Shown: positions 1 to 6,403, numbered from the stretch's first letter. The stretch is DNA of 6,587 bases from Chitinophagaceae bacterium (GCA_947459455.1 CANHEC010000137.1:1-6587), one strand, 5' to 3'. Program-made: numbers and translations. The notes: generated by a model from the letters alone, not told the origin.

Positions 1-33
1 CACACAACACTTTTCACTAAAAAAGTTTTAGCC

Positions 34-2535
34 ATGCGCAACTTTCTGAAGCGATACGATTCGCTGTACATCACTGGCTGGCTCCTATGCCTGGCATCGG
101 CTGCGGTGTACGGCATATGGTCGGGCAGGGCCGATGAGAATGAAGCCCTGCAATCCCTTTTCCTGCTACACTACGCTACAGCAGCCTTTTACTTCACCGC
201 ATTGCTGGTATCGGGCAAGCTGCGCAAAGGGCGTGAAGGCTGGCCACACCTACTGTTGTTGTCGGTACAACTACTCATAAGTGCGTACGCTCTCAACCGG
301 GGCATGAATATTTTTCATACATCGGTAGCCTGGCTGCAAGCTGCCCTCGTGGCGACTTGTGGTTTGCTGATGCTGATTAGCCTGCGCCTTCATTGGCCCC
401 GGCAGCTGCTGGCAGCCATGCTGCTGCTATTGGGTGTGGGTTTGGCTATACAGGCTTATCTGGTGTTGTATTTGTTGCCCGTTTATCCGTATGCACTGCT
501 GGGTGTGCTTGCATTGGGCATTGGTATGCATGCATTTGCGCCGTTGCTGCTGCTCATTTTTTCGGTACGACCGCTTCGCCGCCTGGCTGCACAGTGGCCA
601 GGTAGTATGAGCATGTTTTGGGTGGGCGTGGGTGGTGCCATCATGGTAGCAGCAGTGTACAGCATGGTATGGAACCGGCGGGCAAATGAACTGAATGATG
701 CCTACCAGGCCGCAGCTGCCAGCAAGACTGCCGATGGCTGGCCAGCCTGGGTGCAATGCTTGCAAAGGCTGCCACCCGATGCGATCAGCCGCACGCTGCT
801 TCGCAGCAACTGGCAATACAATACTGCATCGTATAACTGGGTTGATGCATGGGGCTTTGCTGGTGCCAATAACAGCTGGAATGAAAAACGCCTGCATGAT
901 CCGCTGATTGCTATTGCTAGCCTATTTACACCCAGGTTGCTACCAGAGGTAAAAGAGCAACAACAAATGTTGGCAGCCATGGAAGCTGGCCAACACAAGA
1001 TGGAGGAGCGCCTGTGGAGTGGTGATCATTTGAAAACCACCCGTATACAAACTACTGCACAGTTGTGGCCTTCTATGCGCTTATCGTACACGGAGTCCGT
1101 ATTTACTGTCAGCAATCCCGGTGCCAGCCGCACCTGGCGTGGCGAAGCTATCTATACGTTTCAGTTGCCCGAGGGTGCATTGGTTACCTCGCTATCGCTG
1201 TGGGTAAATGGAAAGGAAGAAAAGAGCATACTGACGACGAGAGGAAGGGCCGCGAAGGCATACAACACCATTGTGGGCGTGGAAGCCCGCGACCCATCGG
1301 TAGTACACTGGCAGGAGGGCAACCGGGTTTCCGTGCGTGTGTTTCCTGTACTGTCTGGCGAGTCTCGGATGTTTAAGATTGGCATTACTGCACCCATGCC
1401 GGTGGTGGGCAATCGGCTGGTGTTTCAGTCGTTCGATTTTTCGGGGCCTGCCGCAGCCGATGCCACAGAGCAAAGCAGCGTACAACTGATGGAGCCGGTA
1501 AGGGCTGAGGTGCAAACCGCAGCGCTGCAGCAGCAAGCAGGCGGGCAGTGGTACAAGTACGAGGGGCGCTACCGGGGTGCCTGGCAGCTAAGCCTGCCCA
1601 TAGCAGAAGTGCGGCTGCGGGCTTTTTGCCACCTTGGCCAGCAATACCAGCTGAGGCCATGGCAACCAAGGATGGTTTCCACAGCCTTTAGCGCTGTGTA
1701 TGCCGATGTAAACCATGCATGGAGCAGACAGGAATGGAAACAATTACAAAAGATGTGTGCGGGCCGGCCACTGTGGGTGTACCAGCAGCGCTGGCAGCAG
1801 GTAAATGATGCGAACGAATCAGAGTTGTTCGAACAATTGCATCAGCAGCAGTTTAGTTTGTTCCCGTTTTTTAAACTGCCTGATGTAAGCGTACTGGTAG
1901 TAACCAAAACAGCGGCCCACACACCTGCACTGAAGCAACTGCAGGAGAGTGGGGCCTACAAAGCGCTAAAGGCGAGGGCTACGGCTGAAGTACGCCCGGC
2001 GCTGTACCTGCTGGGTGATAGGCCCGATTTGTACCTGCGCAGCCTGCGAGAGTTGCGGCAGTTTCGGTACGATCATGGTAGTATGCAGCGGCTGAGCGAA
2101 CTAATGCAGGCTGGCTTGTATGCAGCCGACGAAGAAAATGACCACCGTATTGTACTGCACGATGCGCAGCTGCTGATAGAGCAGGGCCCTTATACTAATG
2201 CGGAGCAAGCCCCCGATCACCTGATGCGCTTGTACTACTACAACCAGCTGATGCGGCAAGGCGGACCAGCACTACTGGCCAATGACAGTGCGGTGGATTC
2301 GAGCTGGTTGGCCATGGTAGAGCAGGCCCACATGGTATCGCCGGTGAGCAGCCTGCTGGTGCTGGAAACAAAAGCCGACTACGAACGATTCGACTTAAAA
2401 AAGGACCAGCAGGGACTGGACAATGCAAAATTACAATCGACCGGTGCCGTGCCGGAACCGCATGAGTGGGCGATGATTGTTTTGTTATGCCTTGTATTGT
2501 TGGGCTACTACCGATTGAAGCTATGCGCCAGTTGA
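34..2535 (+). CDS. XrtN-system VIT domain membrane protein (probable exosortase N substrate)
   Basis: Encodes 833 aa. About seven hydrophobic helices are visible at residues 11-30, 43-62, 70-87, 97-119, 124-149, 152-178 and 192-213, followed by a large extracytoplasmic part. A VIT domain lies at about residues 350-465, with the usual pattern of a YTFQLPEGA strand, then KAYN, then VRVFPV. Downstream, around D558 (YADVNHAW), there is a region where a von Willebrand A domain might be expected, but the DxSxS metal site is absent. A conserved-looking block, LVLETKADYERFD, lies near residues 776-788. The C terminus has a PEP motif at 807-809, a hydrophobic helix and a short basic end, resembling a PEP-CTERM sorting signal. 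The next gene is an exosortase, so the family assignment (XrtN-associated VIT protein, typically over 800 aa) rests on both domain order and context. The molecular role is unknown. Start: ATG at 34; only 33 bases of upstream sequence are available, so the promoter cannot be judged. Confidence 0.88.
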   Translation: MRNFLKRYDSLYITGWLLCLASAAVYGIWSGRADENEALQSLFLLHYATAAFYFTALLVSGKLRKGREGWPHLLLLSVQLLISAYALNRGMNIFHTSVAWLQAALVATCGLLMLISLRLHWPRQLLAAMLLLLGVGLAIQAYLVLYLLPVYPYALLGVLALGIGMHAFAPLLLLIFSVRPLRRLAAQWPGSMSMFWVGVGGAIMVAAVYSMVWNRRANELNDAYQAAAASKTADGWPAWVQCLQRLPPDAISRTLLRSNWQYNTASYNWVDAWGFAGANNSWNEKRLHDPLIAIASLFTPRLLPEVKEQQQMLAAMEAGQHKMEERLWSGDHLKTTRIQTTAQLWPSMRLSYTESVFTVSNPGASRTWRGEAIYTFQLPEGALVTSLSLWVNGKEEKSILTTRGRAAKAYNTIVGVEARDPSVVHWQEGNRVSVRVFPVLSGESRMFKIGITAPMPVVGNRLVFQSFDFSGPAAADATEQSSVQLMEPVRAEVQTAALQQQAGGQWYKYEGRYRGAWQLSLPIAEVRLRAFCHLGQQYQLRPWQPRMVSTAFSAVYADVNHAWSRQEWKQLQKMCAGRPLWVYQQRWQQVNDANESELFEQLHQQQFSLFPFFKLPDVSVLVVTKTAAHTPALKQLQESGAYKALKARATAEVRPALYLLGDRPDLYLRSLRELRQFRYDHGSMQRLSELMQAGLYAADEENDHRIVLHDAQLLIEQGPYTNAEQAPDHLMRLYYYNQLMRQGGPALLANDSAVDSSWLAMVEQAHMVSPVSSLLVLETKADYERFDLKKDQQGLDNAKLQSTGAVPEPHEWAMIVLLCLVLLGYYRLKLCAS
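2452..2532 (+). other. PEP-CTERM-like exosortase sorting signal
   Basis: This segment codes for the last 27 residues of the VIT protein. It begins with Pro-Glu-Pro (PEPHEW), continues with a hydrophobic stretch of about 12-14 residues (AMIVLLCLVLLGYY) and ends in a short tail with Arg and Lys (RLKLCAS). That three-part layout is what exosortases recognise: the enzyme is expected to cut near the PEP motif and release the protein from, or transfer it away from, this helix. Function is inferred from layout and from the adjacent xrtN. The tail has only two basic residues, which is sparse. Confidence 0.72.
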
Positions 2536-3902
2536 TAATGCCGGTATATCTGCTGCCAGGCTGGCGCACCGTGCTACAACTGCACGGGGCAGCCTTGGCC
2601 AGCATGGTGATAGTGGTAGGTGCCAGCTACCAGTATATTCCGTGGGCGGCTGGGTATTGGTGGATGGGCCTGCTGACATGCTTGTTGTGGAGTGGCCCTG
2701 CACTTGCCGGAAAAGCCACCGTACCGTGGTGGCCGCTGCTGGCTACGGGTGTGGCATGGCTGCTACCTGCTGCTACTACCTTGTGGCTGGCCGGCTGTAG
2801 CTGGCTGCTGTGGCAGTGCCGCTGGCGCTTGCATCCGGCTGCACTGGTGGCGGTGGTGCTTATGCTTCCCATTACCCACTATGCCAGTCAGGTGTTTAGC
2901 TTTCCGCTCCGCCTGCAGCTGACGGCGGCGGCGGCCTCGCTTTGTCAGGCCATGGGCATGCCGGTGCAGGCCATTGGAAATAGCTTGCTGCACGGAGATC
3001 AGCAGTTTACAGTAGATGAAGCATGCATGGGCCTGGCCATGCTGCAGCTGAGCTGGCTGGCAGCCTTGCTGATACTTTGGCTGCTGCAGCGCCAGCGAAA
3101 CTTGCAAGTACACGGCTTGGTATGGCTGGGCAGTTTGATGCTTTTTGGAGGGCTCAACATAGTAGCTAATCTGTTTCGCATACTGTTGCTCATCTGGTTT
3201 CCATTTCCACCCGGGCATTGGCTGCACGAAGCATTGGGTTTGATTTGCTGGCTGCTGTATGTGGTGCTGCCCGGAAGCTGGTTGTTGCATCGTTGTGTGG
3301 GCTGGCGTGCCCGTACTGCTGTTGCTGATACCAAACCGCAATGGCCAAAGGCTGCCCGCGGTTGGTGGGTGCCGGTGCTGCTATTGGCACTGGTGATGGT
3401 ATCGCGGCATGCCTATAACAATGTTTGGAAGAATACAGCGTCACCTTCGGCGCCGGCAGGCTACCAATTGACCAGACTGGCAGATGGTATCTCGCGGCTG
3501 ACGAGCAAAAACAGCCTGGTGTACCTAAAGCCGGTGCGTGGGTTTTACAGCAGCGATCACAACCCGGGTATTTGCTGGCGTGGCAGTGGCTATCGGTTTG
3601 AGCAAGTGCAGCCACGCCGTATCGGCAGCCGCGTGGTATACAGTGGTTTGCTACGTCGCCACGGCACCACTTTACACACAGCTTGGTGGTACCAGTGTGG
3701 CAGCAACATCAGTATTGATCAATGGCATTGGCGATGGCAGCAGTTGCGAAGCGGCCAAAGCTGGCAACTGGTAAACGTAACGGCGGCCAGTGCTGCCGAT
3801 TTGCATCGAGTATTACAACAATGGTTGCCGGCTGGCACTACAGCACCCACTGCTGCACTGCCTGTACCGCCAGCTGAAAGCGCTGGTTATAGTCGCCGCT
3901 GA
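2523..3902 (+). CDS. xrtN: Exosortase N (XrtN), membrane transpeptidase-like cysteine protease
   Basis: Encodes 459 aa from ATG 2523, which overlaps the upstream stop by 13 nt; ATG 2538, just after that stop, is an equally plausible start (454 aa). An in-frame ATG at 2466 is unlikely because it lies deep in the upstream gene's sorting-signal codons. The N-terminal 280 or so residues are mostly membrane helices. The exosortase triad is visible: Cys168 in DEACMGL, Arg219 in NLFRILL and His235 in HWLHEALG. After a last helix around residue 285-300 comes a predicted extracytoplasmic domain with HNPGICWRGSGY at 346-357, which resembles the Cys-x-GSGW/Y motif of EpsI/DUF3485 proteins that accompany exosortases. 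The likely role is cleavage and sorting of the upstream VIT protein at its PEP tail. The two genes appear to form one operon. The last residues after about 440 are Ala/Pro/Thr-rich, and their codons run 65 bp into the opposing kinase gene. I am confident of the exosortase family; the N subtype follows from the VIT partner. Confidence 0.85.
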   Translation: MRQLIMPVYLLPGWRTVLQLHGAALASMVIVVGASYQYIPWAAGYWWMGLLTCLLWSGPALAGKATVPWWPLLATGVAWLLPAATTLWLAGCSWLLWQCRWRLHPAALVAVVLMLPITHYASQVFSFPLRLQLTAAAASLCQAMGMPVQAIGNSLLHGDQQFTVDEACMGLAMLQLSWLAALLILWLLQRQRNLQVHGLVWLGSLMLFGGLNIVANLFRILLLIWFPFPPGHWLHEALGLICWLLYVVLPGSWLLHRCVGWRARTAVADTKPQWPKAARGWWVPVLLLALVMVSRHAYNNVWKNTASPSAPAGYQLTRLADGISRLTSKNSLVYLKPVRGFYSSDHNPGICWRGSGYRFEQVQPRRIGSRVVYSGLLRRHGTTLHTAWWYQCGSNISIDQWHWRWQQLRSGQSWQLVNVTAASAADLHRVLQQWLPAGTTAPTAALPVPPAESAGYSRR

Positions 3903-4371
3903 TATCGGCCCAGGGTACCCGCTGTTCGGTCATCATTTCGCGGTAAATATGGTACAGCTCCTGGCGGGGGCGTTCGTCCGGGTACTCCCGCAGTTCATCT
4001 TGCACCCACGGTAGGTCGGGCCGGCACAGCAGGTACAAATCGTAGGGCCGCTCGGCCAGCCGGTTGAGTATCCAGGTGTGGCAGTCGTTGAATACATACT
4101 CACACCACACTTTCATCACCTGCATATCGGTATCCAGAAACAACAATGATTGGCCACTGGCAAATACCTGCTGGCTGTGTGCATCTTCCAGCGCCAGTTG
4201 GCCTTGTGCAATGCTGAGCAAATCGGGGTAGGTATAGTGGCGCCCATGGTCGAGCAGCCATTGGCGGGCATACTCGGGGCACCACAGGGTACCATAATGC
4301 TCGGCCAGCATTTGGCACAAGGTGCTTTTACCGGTGCTTTCGGGGCCAATGACAACAACTTTTTTGAGCAT
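3838..4371 (-). CDS. NadR-like nicotinamide riboside kinase / AAA-type ATP-binding protein
   Basis: Encodes 177 aa from ATG 4371. A P-loop, GPESTGKST, is at residues 9-17, followed by EYARQWL at 33-39, LFLDTD at 77-82 and a downstream YDLYLLCRPDLPW segment. This order matches the C-terminal ribosylnicotinamide kinase domain of NadR, present here without the N-terminal DNA-binding and NMN adenylyltransferase domains. The predicted reaction is ATP-dependent phosphorylation of nicotinamide riboside to NMN in the cytoplasm. A gene for the transporter PnuC lies on the same strand about 960 bp upstream, which supports the substrate. No riboswitch or convincing Bacteroidota promoter (TTTG and TAnnTTTG) is seen in the 80 bp before the start. 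The 3' end overlaps xrtN convergently. Some Bacteroidota relatives are annotated only as ATP-binding protein, so substrate specificity remains inference. Confidence 0.82.
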   Translation of the reverse strand: MLKKVVVIGPESTGKSTLCQMLAEHYGTLWCPEYARQWLLDHGRHYTYPDLLSIAQGQLALEDAHSQQVFASGQSLLFLDTDMQVMKVWCEYVFNDCHTWILNRLAERPYDLYLLCRPDLPWVQDELREYPDERPRQELYHIYREMMTEQRVPWADISGDYNQRFQLAVQAVQQWVL

Positions 4372-4740
4372 ACAATGATGTGGGCGTGCAAGGTAAGTAA
4401 ACTAAATACAGTGGCTTTGGCACTGCAGTAGGCGATTATACTTGGGTGATCTTTTTTACCGCAAGGTGCGCAAGGGGAAGAACGCAAGGGACGCAAGGAT
4501 TTTGACATTGCCTATCTGGCGCACTTTGCGTAGCCATGGCGCCTGGGCGGTTTGTTTTTTTACCGCAAGGAACGCGAAGGGAAGAACGCAAGGGACGCAA
4601 GGATTTTGTAATTGCCTATCTGGCGCATTTCGCGTAGCTATGGCACCCTGGCGGTTTGTATTCTTTTACCGCAAGGTGCGCAAGTGGAAGAACGCAAGGG
4701 ACGCAAGGATTTTGCCGAACACTCGCCCTACCTTTTCAGT
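4372..4740. other. Gene-free region between the divergent kinase and secreted-protein genes
   Basis: This is 369 bp between two divergent start codons. Positions 4372-4451 are unique, relatively AT-rich sequence that should hold the kinase promoter. Positions 4452-4714 are the tandem repeat array. Positions 4715-4740 form a short leader before the secreted-protein ATG. Reading frames across the array translate the repeat itself (FYRKVRKGKNARDAR in one copy, repeated with small changes), so they are not treated as genes. I found no tRNA, riboswitch or CRISPR-like structure here. Confidence 0.75.
4452..4714. repeat. Tandem array of about 105-bp palindromic intergenic repeats (2.5 copies)
   Basis: Each unit begins with ACCGCAAGG and contains four GCAAGG words; in copy 1 they start at 4461, 4470, 4484 and 4494. 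Units start at 4458, 4562 and 4668, giving periods of 104 and 106. The first two are complete, ending in GCGGT at 4551 and 4655, and are joined by T-rich linkers. The third has only the left arm and stops after GGATTTTG at 4714. Within a full unit the left arm (ACCGCAAGG, GCGC, ACGCAAGG) is partly complementary to the right arm (CTGGCGC, TTTGCGT, GCGCC, GGGCGGT), so the 94-nt unit could fold as one long imperfect hairpin with a loop of about 15 nt. GCAAGG-rich repeats of this style recur in Bacteroidota genomes; function unknown. Confidence 0.85.
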
Positions 4741-5349
4741 ATGAAAACCTGGCCTGCATTGTTGATAACGCTGTTGCTACCCATGTGCGTGGCGGCACAG
4801 CCGGCCGATGATAGCTTGCGCAGCCGCCAGTGCTCGGCCTTGCGGGAGCTGCTTTATCAGGCCGAGCAGCGCTTTAGTGGCATTATTGATGCACGCCTGC
4901 GTGGCAGCGAAGGTTATCGACCTAACCGCACCTGGCGATTTAGCAACGAGCACTACAGCACCACACTGCCATGGGTGGGCGCCCGCCAAACCCGACTGGA
5001 GCATAGCACCGATCAACGCGACAGCACCTCATCGGACAGCTGGCAGTACATGGCCTGGTTTGCCGAAACCGCCGATGCCGTAGCCGCCAATGCCACTTTT
5101 GTGCAAATAATGCAGCAAATAAATGGCTGCGTATTGCCGCTGAACGATTCCACGACGATCACCCTGGCGCCGGTGCCTGCTGAACAGCTGCCGGCACTGC
5201 GGCCCGATGACGACTGGCTGGCGGCATACCTGGCCGACTGCGGCACTGCCGGCGAGGCCAAACTGGCCCTGATGGTGGGGCTGGAACGTACCCGCCGCGG
5301 CTACCGCCCTATGCTGATATTGGAGTGGCTACTGGAGCGCCGCCGCTGA
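4741..5349 (+). CDS. Secreted protein of unknown function
   Basis: Encodes 202 aa from ATG 4741. The start is chosen because it opens a clear signal peptide: MKTW, a hydrophobic core ALLITLLLP, then MCVAAQP, with likely signal peptidase I cleavage after Ala18 or Ala19. The LLPMC stretch does not fit a lipobox well. The frame stays open upstream to 4612, but there it only translates the repeat array. The mature part has three cysteines (C31, C130, C167) and alternating Trp/aromatic and charged residues, with SDSWQYMAWF near residues 98-107. I do not recognise a family. It is probably periplasmic or surface-exposed. It stands alone on the plus strand between two minus-strand NAD-salvage genes, and its 3' end overlaps the end of pnuC convergently by 21 bp. 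Its promoter would have to lie within or just after the repeat array. Confidence 0.7.
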   Translation: MKTWPALLITLLLPMCVAAQPADDSLRSRQCSALRELLYQAEQRFSGIIDARLRGSEGYRPNRTWRFSNEHYSTTLPWVGARQTRLEHSTDQRDSTSSDSWQYMAWFAETADAVAANATFVQIMQQINGCVLPLNDSTTITLAPVPAEQLPALRPDDDWLAAYLADCGTAGEAKLALMVGLERTRRGYRPMLILEWLLERRR

Positions 5350-5961
5350 AACACGGGCCCGCCGCTGCCAGCTGAGCAGGCCTGCTACTGCCAGTACCAG
5401 CAGCACCGCATACTGCACACTGGTAAATACCAGCCCTTTTACAAAATACAGCGGTATACTGGCCAGGTTGGTCACAATCCACCAGTACCAGCTTTCTACT
5501 TTTTTTCGGGCCATCAGCCACATGCCGGTAAAAGCCGATGCAGAAGCCAGGGCATCGGCCCAGGGGATGGCACCATCGGTAAACCAGCGGCGCATCAAAG
5601 CAATGAATGCGTACAACAGCACATAGCAAACGGTAAAAAACAAGAACTGCTGCTGCCATTGTAGGCCACTGCTAAAGCTTACGTGCAAAGCCGGCTGCTG
5701 CTGTGCATCGCGTCGGGCCCACATCCACCAGCCGTAAATGCTCATGATGGTGTAATAAAAATTGACCACCGCCTCGCCAGGTAAATGATAACGAAAAGAG
5801 ATGTACACAAACACCGTGGTATTGAGCAGGCCCACGGGATACACGAGAATGTTTTCGACGCGGGAAAACAATACACTAGCAATACCTGCCACTACTGCCA
5901 GAAACTCAAGCCATGAGGTTTGGCGCAAACCGGCGATGAACTGATCGATAATCTCCTGCAC
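5329..5961 (-). CDS. pnuC: Nicotinamide riboside transporter PnuC
   Basis: Encodes 210 aa with about seven membrane helices. PnuC-type signatures are visible: YPVGLLNTTVFVYISFRY near residues 41-58, NFYYTIMSIYGWWMW at 67-81, and a C-terminal VESWYWWIVTN (155-165) followed by PLYFVKGL. PnuC proteins carry nicotinamide riboside across the inner membrane by facilitated diffusion driven by intracellular phosphorylation; relatives carry thiamine or riboflavin. The NadR-like kinase gene downstream on the same strand and the absence of a visible TPP riboswitch favour nicotinamide riboside. The start is taken as GTG at 5961, whose G is the last base of the upstream regulator's TAG stop (TAGTG), a classic coupling overlap. 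No ATG in frame fits, and an in-frame ATG far upstream at 6579 would run through the regulator gene and is rejected. Confidence 0.88.
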   Translation of the reverse strand: MQEIIDQFIAGLRQTSWLEFLAVVAGIASVLFSRVENILVYPVGLLNTTVFVYISFRYHLPGEAVVNFYYTIMSIYGWWMWARRDAQQQPALHVSFSSGLQWQQQFLFFTVCYVLLYAFIALMRRWFTDGAIPWADALASASAFTGMWLMARKKVESWYWWIVTNLASIPLYFVKGLVFTSVQYAVLLVLAVAGLLSWQRRARVSAAALQ

Positions 5962-6350
5962 TACGATTGTTTTTTCTTTTGTTCGGCTTCCGCTTTTATC
6001 ATGGCTTCGTAGTCTATGCCATCGGCTTGCAGCAGTTGCAGTCCATAGTTGCGAATGACTACAATCACCTCCATGGCTTGCTGGCCTTTGGGCGTCAGGC
6101 TGTATTCGGTACGGGGTGGCACTTCCGGAAAGGTTTGTTTGCTGATGAAGCCATCGGCTTCCAGCTCCTTCAGCGTTTGCGTCAGCATTTTTTGGCTGAT
6201 ATGCGGAATGTCTTTTTGCAATTCGCTGTAGCGCCGGGCCTTTTTTTGCAGTCGCCACAGCACCGGTATTTTCCAGGTGCCGCCTATTTTCTTCAGCACA
6301 TAGTCTACCGGGTTGTAAAACTGCTGTTTGTTCACAATCACATCGGGCAT
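5961..6350 (-). CDS. HxlR-family winged-helix transcriptional regulator, cysteine-free
   Basis: Encodes 129 aa from ATG 6350. The HxlR pattern is complete: NPVDYVLKKIGGTWKIPVLWRL at about 13-34, the winged-helix core with RRYSELQKDIPHIS and MLTQTLKELEADGFI at 39-69, and the wing and closing VPPRTEYSLTPKG at 77-89. The protein should bind DNA as a dimer. Many HxlR proteins have CPV where this one has NPV, and there is no cysteine anywhere in the protein, so a thiol redox switch of the YodB/HypR kind is excluded; a ligand or another signal is more likely. A TTG at 6377 would add nine residues, but the ATG gives the normal family start and leaves the inverted repeats outside the coding region. 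It is coupled to pnuC and divergent from the gene at 6478. Confidence 0.9.
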   Translation of the reverse strand: MPDVIVNKQQFYNPVDYVLKKIGGTWKIPVLWRLQKKARRYSELQKDIPHISQKMLTQTLKELEADGFISKQTFPEVPPRTEYSLTPKGQQAMEVIVVIRNYGLQLLQADGIDYEAMIKAEAEQKKKQS

Positions 6351-6369
6351 GGGGTAAAGGTAGCCGCTG

Positions 6370-6403
6370 CGCACCAAAAAGTGCGTAGCACCCTTTCAGG
6401 TGC
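6370..6403. promoter_or_regulatory. Candidate HxlR operator: two tandem inverted repeats
   Basis: Two perfect 5-bp inverted repeats with identical 6-nt spacers lie side by side: CGCAC (6370-6374) with GTGCG (6381-6385), then, two bases later, GCACC (6388-6392) with GGTGC (6399-6403). All four arms share the GCAC/GTGC core. The block sits 20 nt upstream of the HxlR start and 75 nt upstream of the divergent start at 6478, where an autoregulator of both genes would bind. The symmetry is seen directly; binding is inferred. No clear Bacteroidota -33/-7 promoter pair could be placed next to it. Confidence 0.45.

Noticed and set aside
2763..3341. 192-codon minus-strand frame opposite xrtN
   Set aside because: It mirrors xrtN codons, is rich in Gln/His/Pro as expected of an antisense shadow, and shows no domain.
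4435..4464. TATAAT on the minus strand at 4440-4435, preceded 18 nt upstream by TTGCGG, before the kinase gene
   Set aside because: It resembles a sigma-70 promoter of Proteobacteria, but the Bacteroidota primary sigma factor prefers TTTG and TAnnTTTG, and the -35 half falls inside the repeat. A chance match is likely.
4458..4714. CRISPR array
   Set aside because: There are too few units, the units are long and palindromic, the spacers are not unique, and no cas genes are present.
4612..4740. Upstream extension of the secreted-protein frame
   Set aside because: These codons translate the repeat, and the signal peptide begins at the ATG at 4741.
4442..4744. Open frame of 100 codons on the plus strand across the repeat array
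   Set aside because: It is a translation of the repeat: the same FYRKVRKxKNARDAR phrase recurs at each unit. There is no independent sign of coding.
5340..5961. TPP riboswitch or thiamine transport role for the PnuC-like gene
   Set aside because: No TPP-riboswitch-like sequence is seen upstream, and the nearby kinase is of the NadR type, not a thiamine pyrophosphokinase.
6355..6362. TACCTTTA on the minus strand, close to the Bacteroidota -7 consensus, upstream of the HxlR ATG
   Set aside because: It is only about 5 nt from the start codon, and the nearest TTTG is 12 nt upstream rather than about 20, so it does not make a credible promoter.
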